Positions 20,417-28,193 of a stretch of 32,401 bases of DNA are shown here, one piece after another (the first letter of the stretch is position 1; each line of letters starts with the position of its first letter). The notes beneath the pieces were generated by a model, which made no database searches, was not told where the DNA came from, and saw only the letters and a list, made by a program, of their open reading frames with translations. The stretch spans positions 1 through 32,401 of the forward strand of contig CALXBN010000013.1 in assembly GCA_944386555.1 (NCBI GenBank), in the 5' to 3' direction. A program made the translations under genes and the position numbers. The stretch comes from an uncultured Ruthenibacterium sp. Lineage in GTDB: Bacteria; Bacillota; Clostridia; Oscillospirales; Ruminococcaceae.

Positions 20417-23263
20417 TTAACCAATCCCGTAACTATCTTTGATTCGCTGGAATTCCACGCTATAGGCAAACCCGTCAAACACGAACTCCCGGCTCATTTG
20501 CCCGGTTTCCAGGCCCGTCATCCAGGTGCTCAGCCCGCCGGCGTCCGGGGCCCGATCCATAAACACCCGGTACAATACCTGAAGATACTCGCGGTTGGTA
20601 AGGTTTCGGTTCAGCATCTCCCTGCTGAAAATAAAGCCATAGGCACAGCTGCGGGCGTCCACCGTACCATCCTTCAGCCAGCGCACCCAATCCGCAAAGC
20701 CGTCTGCATCCGGATCACGCTCCAATGCTACCTGATACAACCGGGTGACAAATCCTTCCAGGCCCTCTGTGGGCCAGTCGGGATCTTCCGGCGGCCGGTC
20801 CTGCGCCTGCGTTACCGTCACCCAGCACACTGCTGCGCGCCCGTTGGCCGTGCGGGCCACCACCGCCGTGGATCCCGGCAACACCGCCGTCACCAAGCCG
20901 TCCTCTACCACTGCAACCGTCTCGTCCCTGCTCTCCCAAAGGATATCGGCAGCCAAGGCGTTTTCCGGTTCTACCTGCGCGCGCAGCCGGGCTGTCTGCC
21001 CCATTTCCAGCGACAGGTTGGTTTTGTCCAGCGTCACCTTTTGAGGCAGCAGCGGGTCCCCGCTGACGGCGACTGTGCAAGTGGCAGACAGGCCGTTTTC
21101 CGTGGACACCGTGATCTGTGCATGGCCTGGTGCCAGCGCTGTTACCACACCGTTGTAGCTCACCACTGCAACCGTTTCATCACTGCTGGCCCATGTGACC
21201 GGAGCTGCTTCGGCTTCCTGCGGGGCAATGCGGTATTGCAGCAGAGCACGCCTTCCCACGGGGACGGACAGGGTTGTCCGCTCCAGGGCGATATCTGTGG
21301 GCGGCACATTGTCCGAGAGGACTGTCACCGTACACGGTTCCGACATCAGGCCGTCGGCCGTTTCAGCCCACACTTCCGTTTCCCCCTGCAGTACACCGGT
21401 TACCAGGCCGTCCTTCACGGCAGCAACTGCCTCGTTGCCAGAGTACCAGTACAGCGGCGCTGTTTCGGCGCCTTCCGGAAGGACAGAGGCCTTCAGCTGA
21501 TAGGTTTGACCTCCCGCTAGTATCAATTCCGTTTGATCCAGCTCAATTGATTGTGGATGTACTTCACTGTTTTTCACAACGACCACGCAGACGGCTTCTT
21601 TTCCTCCCGCTTCTGCTGTAATACCGGCCGCGCCAACGCCTGCTGCTTTGACCAACCCGTTTTGATCCACCGTAACCACCGATTCGTCATTGCTTGTCCA
21701 GCGGATCGTCTCGCCGGTACTTTCAGGATGGATCACCGCGTCCAAATCAACGGACTGGCCGATCTCCAGCCGGCACAGGCCGGTGCTGTTTTGGATCTCA
21801 ACGTATTCTACCGGCGGATGCTCCGGCATCACAGTAAATACACAGGCATCGGCATCCAGCGCACCATAGGCCAGCACTGCGGCAACGCCTTCTTTGCGGG
21901 CTGTCACTTTTCCGTCCTGGACGGAAACAATTTCCGGCGCTGTACTGCGCCACTGCACTGTCGCCGCGGCGGCAGCCGGCAGATCGACCAGCTGCAGCGT
22001 ATACGTCTCATTGACTGCAAAGGTATGGGCGTGCGTATCCAGCTGTATGTCTGCCGCCGTTTCGCCGCCGGGGTCTGGGGTGCCGCCCGGTTCATCCGGT
22101 TCCGTGACCGGCGGCTGTTCCGGATCCGTCAGCACAACGGGCACCAGCGGGCTGATTCCCTCCTGATAGCCTTCCGCTGTGACAACCACCTGCACATAAT
22201 AGGTGCCTGCAGGCATTTTGTCGATCGGCTTTTCAATCGGATGCTTCCCTTCCGCATCAGTATACCATGTGATTTTGTGGTCGAAATCTTCCAGAGCTTT
22301 GTCATCTGTGCCAGTGGCCGTCACCTGTACTGTCGGCACCGTGCCCGTTTGCGCATTTTCAGCAGTCACCTGCACAGTCATCTGCGGCAGCTCTGCCGGC
22401 GGCTCCGGGGCTGTTCCCGCCTGGACGGCCGTCAATATGGGCGTATACACAGCCGTCTCACCGGGCGCGTATATTTTCCCGTCCGCGTCCTGCCACACAA
22501 GGTTCTCCGTATCTCCCGTCAGCCCTTCAAAACGGGGCACGATGAAGGTATCGCCTACACAAAGGATGGAGGCAGAATGCTCCCCTTCTAAAGTCAAATC
22601 GCCTAAAGACACTGTAACCACCCGCAGCAGTTCATCGGCCACAGGCTCTAATACCGGGCAGAAAGATGGTGTAGCGGCTTCGATTTTTTCAGAATGAAAA
22701 TTGAAAATATTCTTCGCTTTACCGCGGAGTGCACGAATTGCACCATTATGATCGGTTATTTTATCCTGTGCCCAAATACCAAGCAAAGTTTTCGGTATTT
22801 TTTCCTGCTGCAAATGCAAATTATATATAAGCAACGTCCATTCGGCTGTTTTAGGATTCTTTTCAGAAACCCCGCCCGACGGGCACCTCATAGCATACGG
22901 CCCTACAGGCAGGCCGAATACAGCGCCCGTTTCATCCAGCTCTATCCAGCTCACTTTTTCCAACAGCACTTCTCTGGCCAGCAGTAACGGATGGGGTTCT
23001 GCCGTGACATCCGTATAGAATTCCTCTGCACTGTTCAGCCGGTATCCATCTACTTCCCCGCCATACAAAAACGGTACCCAGTGCAGCGTCTGGTCGGGCA
23101 GCTCTGAGTTGATGGTACCCGGCAGCGTATCTTTCACATCGGCCAGGTCTACCCAGTAAACCTGGCCGATCTCCGGAGATGACGGCATTTCCTCCGCCCG
23201 TGCAAAGAGAGCCGTCATCGCCAGCATCAGGCAGACCGTAAAAACAGCGATACGTTTTTTCAT
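20417..23263 (-). CDS. Secreted protein with bacterial Ig-like (BIG2) repeats and C-terminal DUF4214 repeats
   Basis: A 948-residue protein with a signal peptide (residues 1-24, ending ARA). It has a unique N-terminal region of about 200 residues (WVPFLYGGEVDGYRLNS and YAMRCPSGG), an Ig-like stretch, a Pro/Gly/Glu-rich linker (PPVTEPDEPGGTPDPGG), five BIG2-type repeats (each with a W-x-S-x-D/N-E-x-V-x-V and a D/N-G-x-V-x-A/G pattern) and two DUF4214 helical repeats at the end (RDPDADGFADWVRWL, RAPDAGGLSTWMTGL). No LPxTG or S-layer domain is seen, so DUF4214 may hold it to the surface; this is inference. The start at ATG 23263 fits GAGG nine bases upstream. An AT-rich patch codes for part of the N-terminal region. 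A structured leader precedes it. Confidence 0.9.
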   Translation of the reverse strand: MKKRIAVFTVCLMLAMTALFARAEEMPSSPEIGQVYWVDLADVKDTLPGTINSELPDQTLHWVPFLYGGEVDGYRLNSAEEFYTDVTAEPHPLLLAREVLLEKVSWIELDETGAVFGLPVGPYAMRCPSGGVSEKNPKTAEWTLLIYNLHLQQEKIPKTLLGIWAQDKITDHNGAIRALRGKAKNIFNFHSEKIEAATPSFCPVLEPVADELLRVVTVSLGDLTLEGEHSASILCVGDTFIVPRFEGLTGDTENLVWQDADGKIYAPGETAVYTPILTAVQAGTAPEPPAELPQMTVQVTAENAQTGTVPTVQVTATGTDDKALEDFDHKITWYTDAEGKHPIEKPIDKMPAGTYYVQVVVTAEGYQEGISPLVPVVLTDPEQPPVTEPDEPGGTPDPGGETAADIQLDTHAHTFAVNETYTLQLVDLPAAAAATVQWRSTAPEIVSVQDGKVTARKEGVAAVLAYGALDADACVFTVMPEHPPVEYVEIQNSTGLCRLEIGQSVDLDAVIHPESTGETIRWTSNDESVVTVDQNGLVKAAGVGAAGITAEAGGKEAVCVVVVKNSEVHPQSIELDQTELILAGGQTYQLKASVLPEGAETAPLYWYSGNEAVAAVKDGLVTGVLQGETEVWAETADGLMSEPCTVTVLSDNVPPTDIALERTTLSVPVGRRALLQYRIAPQEAEAAPVTWASSDETVAVVSYNGVVTALAPGHAQITVSTENGLSATCTVAVSGDPLLPQKVTLDKTNLSLEMGQTARLRAQVEPENALAADILWESRDETVAVVEDGLVTAVLPGSTAVVARTANGRAAVCWVTVTQAQDRPPEDPDWPTEGLEGFVTRLYQVALERDPDADGFADWVRWLKDGTVDARSCAYGFIFSREMLNRNLTNREYLQVLYRVFMDRAPDAGGLSTWMTGLETGQMSREFVFDGFAYSVEFQRIKDSYGIG

Positions 23264-23373
23264 CAGCAAACGCCTCTTTCTTATAAAATTTTATAAAAAA
23301 CGGGCACAAAAATCCTCCGAAGAGAATCTTCGCACCCTTTTTCACCCGTATCGGATGACGGTTATCTCTTTGC
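23264..23373 (-). promoter_or_regulatory. Leader of the Ig-like/DUF4214 gene with terminator-like structure
   Basis: From the predicted transcription start (about 23373) the leader holds the stem CGAAGA/TCTTCG (23332-23318, loop of three) and a GTGCCCG followed by six T (23307-23295, minus strand). The upstream GGGTGC (23337-23332) or CGGG (23348-23345) can pair with that GTGCCCG, making a terminator-like hairpin about 40 bases before the ATG. This would fit attenuation or a riboswitch, but I recognise no known ligand-binding class. Confidence 0.4.
23281..23296. repeat. 16-base AT palindrome before the Ig-like/DUF4214 gene
   Basis: TTATAAAATTTTATAA is a perfect palindrome, 17 bases before the ATG and right after the T run of the leader hairpin. 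It may bind a regulator, or simply be the AT-rich enhancer of the ribosome binding site. Confidence 0.45.
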
Positions 23374-23379
23374 AATATC

Positions 23380-23408
23380 ATGGTACTACAGCCGCAAGAA
23401 TCTGTCAA
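23380..23408 (-). promoter_or_regulatory. sigma-A promoter of the Ig-like/DUF4214 gene
   Basis: Minus strand TTGACA (23408-23403), a perfect -35, and TACCAT (23385-23380), 17 bases apart. It implies a leader of about 110 bases. The stretch 23409-23633 upstream shows no gene and only a short palindrome ATTGGCCAAT (23507-23516). Confidence 0.6.
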
Positions 23409-23633
23409 GAAATACGCCGAAAACAGTCTGATTTTTGTGAAATTCATCAGTAATCTGCTTCAAATTTGGCAAAAGTTCACAAATTGCCGCAAGCGCCAGA
23501 AAATGATTGGCCAATTGACGGTTTGACCTCCTGTGTGCAACACTGGGTGCGGAGGATTTTCTCTATCACAGCTTCTGCGAAAAGGAATAAGCAGGAGACA
23601 TGGCCCAGCAGCCCTCAAAGGGAGCGGCAGCAC

Positions 23634-23671
23634 AAAGGCCGGGATACCCGCATCAGGGGATCCCGGCCTTT
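23634..23671 (-). terminator. Strong intrinsic hairpin after the ArsC/Spx-like gene
   Basis: A perfect 12-bp stem, AAAGGCCGGGAT with ATCCCGGCCTTT, around a 14-base loop that itself can form CCC/GGG pairs. It lies 41 bases after the stop of the ArsC/Spx-like gene and would end the galK transcript group. The T run is short on both sides. Confidence 0.8.
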
Positions 23672-23712
23672 CTCAATCGATCTGGTTCTGCACGGAAAAT
23701 GCCGGAGCACCC

Positions 23713-24063
23713 TTACAGCAGCGCCGCCGACCACTCCGCCTCCCGGAAGCCCACCAGCACAAAATCCTCAGCTACCAGTACCGGCCGCTTCACCAGCATC
23801 CCATACTGGGCCAGCAAAGCATATTGCTGATCTTCAGACATCTGCGGCAGCTTGGTTTTCAACTCCAGCCCTTTATACAGCAGGCCGCTGGTATTGAAAA
23901 AGCGTCGCAGAGGCAGGCCGCTTTTCCCGTGCCAGGCCCGCAGCTCTTCTTGGGTGGGATTTTCCTCCTTGATGTCCCTTGCCGTATACTCCACTCCGTG
24001 CTCGTCCAGCCAAGCTTTTGCCTTTTGACATGTGGAACATTTGGGATACCACACAAACAGCAT
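23713..24063 (-). CDS. ArsC/Spx family thioredoxin-fold protein
   Basis: A 116-residue protein of the ArsC/Spx/YffB superfamily. C9-x-x-C12 (CSTCQKAKAWL) is at the start of the first helix, and RDIKEENPTQEEL, LPLRRFFNTSG and KRPVLV complete the pattern (R-P before the cis-proline strand). The CxxC is as in Spx and YffB-like proteins. The sequence is closer to the uncharacterised ArsC-like group than to Bacillus Spx, so a stress-regulator role is not certain, nor is arsenate reduction; no other ars gene is near. AAAGGAG lies eight bases before the ATG. It follows the histidine phosphatase gene by 92 bases. Confidence 0.88.
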   Translation of the reverse strand: MLFVWYPKCSTCQKAKAWLDEHGVEYTARDIKEENPTQEELRAWHGKSGLPLRRFFNTSGLLYKGLELKTKLPQMSEDQQYALLAQYGMLVKRPVLVAEDFVLVGFREAEWSAALL

Positions 24064-24155
24064 ACACACCGCTCCTTTAAATAGAATGAAAGCGCAAAGG
24101 GCAAACCCGGGAACGCAGGTCTGCGGCCGGCCCCTCTGCACAGGGACGGCCTATG

Positions 24156-24857
24156 CTATCCCCGGCAGCTTCCCTGGAGATAAGCCTCCGGTTCTGCAAA
24201 CAGTCCCCACTGTTCATAATTGGCCGTCCTCAAATCCTGCAGATGCGCATAATTGTTGATACATCGCGGGACAAACGGCGCACCCTTCTCGCTTTCCAAA
24301 ATGGTAATCGCCGTATTTTCCATCCAGTTCAGGATATTCACATCCTCGTCCGGGCGTTGCAGCAGTAAATTGGTCAGCACGCGCAGCGTGATGCCATGAG
24401 AACAGATGATGACATTTTCCTGGTTGTCGAAAGAGAGCCCATACTGTTCCAGAAACCGCAGAATACGCCGCCTGATCTCCGGATAGCTTTCTCCGCCCGG
24501 CGCCTGTAAAACAGACAGCCCGCGAGCCAGATCCACCTGCGGGTAGTTCCTTTCCTGTTCTTCAAAAGGCATTCCTTCCAAAATCCCCAGATCCATTTCG
24601 CGCAAGTCGATACTCTCCGTCACGGCGACCGAAGATTGTTCCAGGCAATTCAGGATCTCCGCCAGTGTCTGCTTTGCCCGCATCTGCGGGCTGCAGTACG
24701 CCGCCACGTTTCCGCCGGAAAGCTCCCGGCGAAGGACTTCCCCCGCGCGCCGTGCCTGACACTTTCCTTTTTCCGTCAGGGCAAAATCGGTCGTAGAAGA
24801 CAATACACCGCTGATATTCCCCAAGCTTTCCGCATGGCGCACCAGATAAATCCTCAT
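24156..24857 (-). CDS. Histidine phosphatase family protein (phosphoglycerate mutase-like)
   Basis: A 233-residue histidine phosphatase. The catalytic R-H-A/G motif is YLVRHAESLGN (4-14, H8 taking the phosphate), the acid region is REMDLGILEGM (about 95-105), and the second histidine is in VIICSHGITLRVL (about 157-169). This group includes cofactor-dependent phosphoglycerate mutases, cobalamin CobC and sugar or nucleotide phosphatases, and the length favours a general phosphatase. The ATG at 24857 has GGAGAGGAG about 12 bases upstream, and a small palindrome GTGCTGAGCAC lies between them. The gene follows the DUF1624 gene by 32 bases in the galK transcript. Confidence 0.92.
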   Translation of the reverse strand: MRIYLVRHAESLGNISGVLSSTTDFALTEKGKCQARRAGEVLRRELSGGNVAAYCSPQMRAKQTLAEILNCLEQSSVAVTESIDLREMDLGILEGMPFEEQERNYPQVDLARGLSVLQAPGGESYPEIRRRILRFLEQYGLSFDNQENVIICSHGITLRVLTNLLLQRPDEDVNILNWMENTAITILESEKGAPFVPRCINNYAHLQDLRTANYEQWGLFAEPEAYLQGSCRG

Positions 24858-24889
24858 GTGCTCAGCACACTCCTCTCCTTTTTGCCGCC

Positions 24890-25663
24890 TCATGATACCA
24901 TGTGCGCCAGCAGCCATATCGCCGCCAGCAGCACCGGCTGGTGCAGCATATATACCGGCAGGCTGTGCCGTCCCAGCCATGCCAGGCCGGGCACCTGCCC
25001 GCAGTGCGGCAGCCGGCCGCCCCAGCGGGCCGTCAGCCCGCGCCATGCATACATCCCCGTCCAAAACAGAAACAGCCAGGGAAGCAGAGGGAAATAATCC
25101 GCCGAATAGAATCCCGGGCCCATCAGGCCCAGCGGAAAAGTCCATCGGCAGCTGTACAGCACTTCGGGCAGCGGCCACAGCAGAACGTCACCCACCCCCA
25201 GACCTCCCCGGGGGAGGCATTTTGTCAGCAGAAAGAGCGCAAAGCTTCCCGCCGCTCCCGCCGCAGCCGGTACTTTCAGAAGCCATTGCTTCAGGAGGGC
25301 CGACAGCAGCATGGCAATCCCCAAAAAGTGCAGTATGCCAAACAGGATCTGTTCGCTGGGCATTACCAGAACAGTCACCGCCGTCAGCACCAGGCCGCAG
25401 CCCAGAACCAGCGCGCCCCGCCGGGCCGGGCGCCGCCCCAAGGGAAATACAGCCCCGGCCACCAGGATGAACGTCCAGCAGATGGCCTGCTCCCACAAAT
25501 AGGCATTACGGGTTGCGGTGAACCAAACCGCCGGCCTGCCGAAAATGTACACCCAGTCATAGATCCCATGGTAAATGACCATATTCAGCACCGCCAGGCC
25601 CCGCAAATTGTCCAGCAGCCCGTATCGGCGCCCGCCGGATCCGTCCGCTGGCTGCCGCTTCAC
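24890..25663 (-). CDS. DUF1624 / heparan-alpha-glucosaminide N-acetyltransferase-like membrane protein
   Basis: A 257-residue membrane protein with about seven helices. It opens with LLDNLRGLAVLNMVIYHGIYD (split at residues 16-36), the typical start of the HGSNAT/DUF1624 catalytic domain, in which the following histidine (H32) is the likely acetyl acceptor; WLGRHSLPVYMLHQPVLL near the C-terminus is also typical. Such proteins move acetyl groups across the membrane onto sugars, but bacterial substrates are mostly unknown. The start is a GTG at 25663 that overlaps the galK stop (GTGA), with no strong ribosome binding site, so its translation depends on galK. Confidence 0.88.
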   Translation of the reverse strand: MKRQPADGSGGRRYGLLDNLRGLAVLNMVIYHGIYDWVYIFGRPAVWFTATRNAYLWEQAICWTFILVAGAVFPLGRRPARRGALVLGCGLVLTAVTVLVMPSEQILFGILHFLGIAMLLSALLKQWLLKVPAAAGAAGSFALFLLTKCLPRGGLGVGDVLLWPLPEVLYSCRWTFPLGLMGPGFYSADYFPLLPWLFLFWTGMYAWRGLTARWGGRLPHCGQVPGLAWLGRHSLPVYMLHQPVLLAAIWLLAHMVS

Positions 25664-26958
25664 AGGGATTCCGTCACCGGGATCGCCCCGTAGTTGCGCA
25701 CATTCAACACATGGCAGGCGCCTTCACCAAACACCTGATCCATCGTTGTGCAATACTGCTTCAGCAAATCCTCGGGCACAAAAGCCTGGATGGTTCCCGC
25801 AAAACCGCCGCCCTGCAGCCGCCATGCACCCCGTCCGGACAGGATCATCTGGCTGAGGGCCAGCCCAATGCTGACACCCTGCTGGCTGGGGGCCTTGATG
25901 CTGTAAGCATTCTGATTGTATTCAAAGGAAGAATGCCCGCCGTCCACGATCATGTGCAGGAAATCTTCGAACCGATCTTCGGCCACGGCCTGATACAGCT
26001 GTTCGGCGCGGTCACATTCGGCATAGAAATGCAGTGCCCGCAGCACAGCGCGGTCACCCGTCTGCCGGCGCACCCGGGGCAATTCTGCCAGCAGCTGTGC
26101 ACGGTCCACTTCCCGCAGTACCTTTTTGCCGAAGCATTCCGCCACGGATTCCATTTCACTGCGGATTGCCGCGTAATCGTCGGTCAGGTCCGCATGGCTG
26201 CCCTTGGTGTCAGTGATGCACAAATGGTAGCCGTGCCTGGCAATATCCAAAGCCACTTTGTTCACAATCGGATCGGATGGGTCCTTGAAATCAATGGTGA
26301 TGGCACTGCCCACTGCGCAGGCGGTCTGGTCCATCAGGCCGCAGGGTTTGCCGAAGAACTGATTCTCTGCAAACTGGCCGATCTGCGCATTTTTCACCGC
26401 TGAGAACCGGCCGTCGTTGAATTCTCCGTTGAAGATCTCGCCGATGACCACTTCAAACGCCGCCGAGCTGGAAAGGCCTGACCCGCGCAGCACATTGGAC
26501 GTTGTGTAGGCGTCAAAGCCGCCCACTGTGCCGCCCGCCTGGCAGATCCCCGCCGCGATACCGCGGATCAGCGCTGCCGAGCGGCCGTTCTCCTGCTCGT
26601 TGGGAGACAGGTTGGCCAGATCCACTACATCCGTTTTGTCAAACCCCTGAGACTTTACCCGCACAATTTTTTCGTCATTTTGCGCTACCACCGCGATAAT
26701 ATCCAAATTCACGGCAGCAGCCATTACCACACCGTGGTTATGGTCAGTATGGTTGCCGCCGATTTCTGTGCGGCCGGGCGCCGAGTACAGGCGCACTTCC
26801 CGCTCTTCGCCAAATAAGCGGCCGAACTCCGCCGCCGCCTGTGCATAACGCGCACGCTGCGCCTGCACCTGCGCATCGCTGTCCTCATACAATTTGCGGA
26901 ACGCATCATCGTAAGCGCCGGCATTCAGCCGTTCGATCAGTTCTTTTACCTGTGCCAT
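25660..26958 (-). CDS. galK: Galactokinase
   Basis: A 432-residue GHMP kinase that makes galactose 1-phosphate from galactose and ATP (Leloir pathway). It shows the galactokinase signature GRTEIGGNHTDHNHG (62-76), the P-loop-like LRGSGLSSSAAFEV (157-170) and GGGFAGT (383-389). ITDTKGSHADLTDDYAAIR and KPCGLMDQ are typical also. It is longer than the usual 390 residues owing to about 35 extra N-terminal residues. GGAGG stands seven bases before the ATG. No galT or galE lies in the window; the co-transcribed neighbours are a membrane acyltransferase and a phosphatase. An AraC regulator is divergent, with 274 bases between. Confidence 0.96.
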   Translation of the reverse strand: MAQVKELIERLNAGAYDDAFRKLYEDSDAQVQAQRARYAQAAAEFGRLFGEEREVRLYSAPGRTEIGGNHTDHNHGVVMAAAVNLDIIAVVAQNDEKIVRVKSQGFDKTDVVDLANLSPNEQENGRSAALIRGIAAGICQAGGTVGGFDAYTTSNVLRGSGLSSSAAFEVVIGEIFNGEFNDGRFSAVKNAQIGQFAENQFFGKPCGLMDQTACAVGSAITIDFKDPSDPIVNKVALDIARHGYHLCITDTKGSHADLTDDYAAIRSEMESVAECFGKKVLREVDRAQLLAELPRVRRQTGDRAVLRALHFYAECDRAEQLYQAVAEDRFEDFLHMIVDGGHSSFEYNQNAYSIKAPSQQGVSIGLALSQMILSGRGAWRLQGGGFAGTIQAFVPEDLLKQYCTTMDQVFGEGACHVLNVRNYGAIPVTESL

Positions 26959-27012
26959 TGCGGTTCCTCCTTCATCCGTTCTGTCCGGGCTGCCCGGGCA
27001 ATCATTATCTTT

Positions 27013-27041
27013 ATTATAGCAGAGACAGCCTTCCGCTACAA
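27013..27041 (-). promoter_or_regulatory. Extended -10 promoter of galK
   Basis: Minus strand TTGTAG (27041-27036) and TATAAT (27018-27013) with a 17-base spacer and TGC before the -10. The leader is about 48 bases long. Confidence 0.7.
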
Positions 27042-27125
27042 TCCATTTTTTATGCCCGCTTTTCTTTATTCCAACAATAGGCGGCACCGATGCCTCTGCA
27101 CCGCTTCAGCTGAAATTTTTGCAGA

Positions 27126-27137
27126 AAAAGCGCTTTT
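27126..27137. promoter_or_regulatory. Palindrome resembling a CcpA (cre) site
   Basis: AAAAGCGCTTTT is a perfect 12-base palindrome. Its core fits the cre pattern W-A-A-N-C-G-N-T-N-W, though the outer TG and CA are missing. It lies 28 bases before the -10 of the araC gene and about 85 bases from the -35 of galK, so it could serve either. A site for the AraC protein itself is the alternative; those are usually direct repeats. Confidence 0.45.
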
Positions 27138-27162
27138 GAATATGGACTTTTGTTGATACATT

Positions 27163-27171
27163 TGCTATAAT
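27163..27171 (+). promoter_or_regulatory. Extended -10 promoter of the araC-type gene
   Basis: TGCTATAAT with no recognisable -35 at the right distance. Transcription would start near 27178, about 55 bases before the ATG. A weak -35 suggests help from an activator. Confidence 0.55.
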
Positions 27172-27232
27172 AAGACGTATAGATGATTTTTGGCCGATTG
27201 GCCCCAGCAAAGACTGTCATGAGGTGAGAGAA

Positions 27233-28099
27233 ATGCCCAGCACCTACAAGCAATCCTTCAAGCAGCAGTTTACCGACAATGTGGAGCTATCCGTTTTCAA
27301 CTGCGGCCTGCAAAGCTGTGAGCCGCAGTACACCTGGGGGCCCGGTGTGCGGGACCACTACCTGATCCATTTCGTGGCCAGCGGATACGGCACCTATAAA
27401 GTGAACAACGTGGTATACCGCCTGCAGGCCGGAGATGTATTCTTAGCCAAACCCAGCCAGCTGATCATGTATTCGGCGGACAGTGAAGATCCATGGGAAT
27501 ACTACTGGGTAGGGTTTAACGGGGCATGCGCCAACAAATTGGTGCTGCAGCTTCCCTTCCGGGACGATATGCCGGTACATCACTGCAAAAACCCGGAGCG
27601 CATCAAGGAAGCACTGTACAACATTTTTCTGTCCCGCGGCCCCGATGCCCGAAATGAAACCATGATGGTAGGCTACCTGTACCTGTTCATTGCTGAACTT
27701 CAGCAGGAAGCCCTGGATATGGCGCCGCGTGCCTCTGCTTCCAGCTCCCAATATGTGCTCAATGCCATCAAATACATCCAATTCAACTACTGCCATGATA
27801 TCAGCATCGACGACATCGCCAAAGCGGTAGGCGTCTCCCGCAGCCATCTGTACCGGGTTTTTATGAGCAATGTCGGCCAGTCCCCCATTGATTATCTCAC
27901 CAATTACCGCATCAGCGAGGCCTGTTACCTTTTGAAAACCTCTCAGCTTTCCATTGCCGAGATTGCCGTATCCGTGGGTTTTTTTGATCAGTTCTACTTC
28001 TCCCGTGTATTCAAAAAGACAAAGGGCGTGCCGCCCAGCCGCTACCTTGCATCTTTAAGCAGCGAGGACCACAAGCCGGAAGGGCACACCGAAGCATAA
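27233..28099 (+). CDS. AraC family transcriptional regulator
   Basis: A 288-residue regulator. The N-terminal half is a cupin sensor (HFVASGYGTYKVNNVVYRLQAGDVF, split about 44-68; then LAKPSQLIMYSAD and PWEYYWVGFNG), of the MsmR/RafR sugar-sensing kind. Two helix-turn-helix units fill about 185-285: SIDDIAKAVGVSRSHLYRVF and SIAEIAVSVGFFDQFYFSRVFK, the latter with the AraC signature. The ATG at 27233 follows GAGGTGA by five bases; a GTG nine bases upstream is in frame but lies within that site. It is divergent from galK, so galK control by a sugar is likely but is an inference. A strong terminator follows. Confidence 0.95.
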   Translation: MPSTYKQSFKQQFTDNVELSVFNCGLQSCEPQYTWGPGVRDHYLIHFVASGYGTYKVNNVVYRLQAGDVFLAKPSQLIMYSADSEDPWEYYWVGFNGACANKLVLQLPFRDDMPVHHCKNPERIKEALYNIFLSRGPDARNETMMVGYLYLFIAELQQEALDMAPRASASSSQYVLNAIKYIQFNYCHDISIDDIAKAVGVSRSHLYRVFMSNVGQSPIDYLTNYRISEACYLLKTSQLSIAEIAVSVGFFDQFYFSRVFKKTKGVPPSRYLASLSSEDHKPEGHTEA

Positions 28100-28123
28100 A
28101 AATCACATCGCTGCACCCAGCTG

Positions 28124-28163
28124 AAAACACACTTGCGCCCCACGCGGGATGCAAGTGTGTTTT
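28124..28163 (+). terminator. Intrinsic terminator of the araC-type gene
   Basis: A perfect 13-bp stem AAAACACACTTGC/GCAAGTGTGTTTT with a 14-base loop, 25 bases after the stop codon; the 3' arm ends in TTTT. The next gene starts 31 bases later. Confidence 0.9.
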
Positions 28164-28193
28164 CGGTGTCCTGTGCCGCGGGAAGGAGGCCTC

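Noticed and set aside
20021..21520. 499-residue frame on the plus strand across coaD and the surface protein gene
   Set aside because: It crosses a strong promoter and two real genes on the other strand; His/Gln-rich nonsense composition.
23264..23373. Cyclic di-GMP riboswitch before the surface protein gene
   Set aside because: The GEMM core sequences are not seen; only a terminator-like structure is visible.
23600..23830. Short frame on the plus strand beginning with AGGAGACATGG
   Set aside because: The ribosome binding site is too close to the ATG and the frame runs through a strong hairpin into the ArsC/Spx-like gene.
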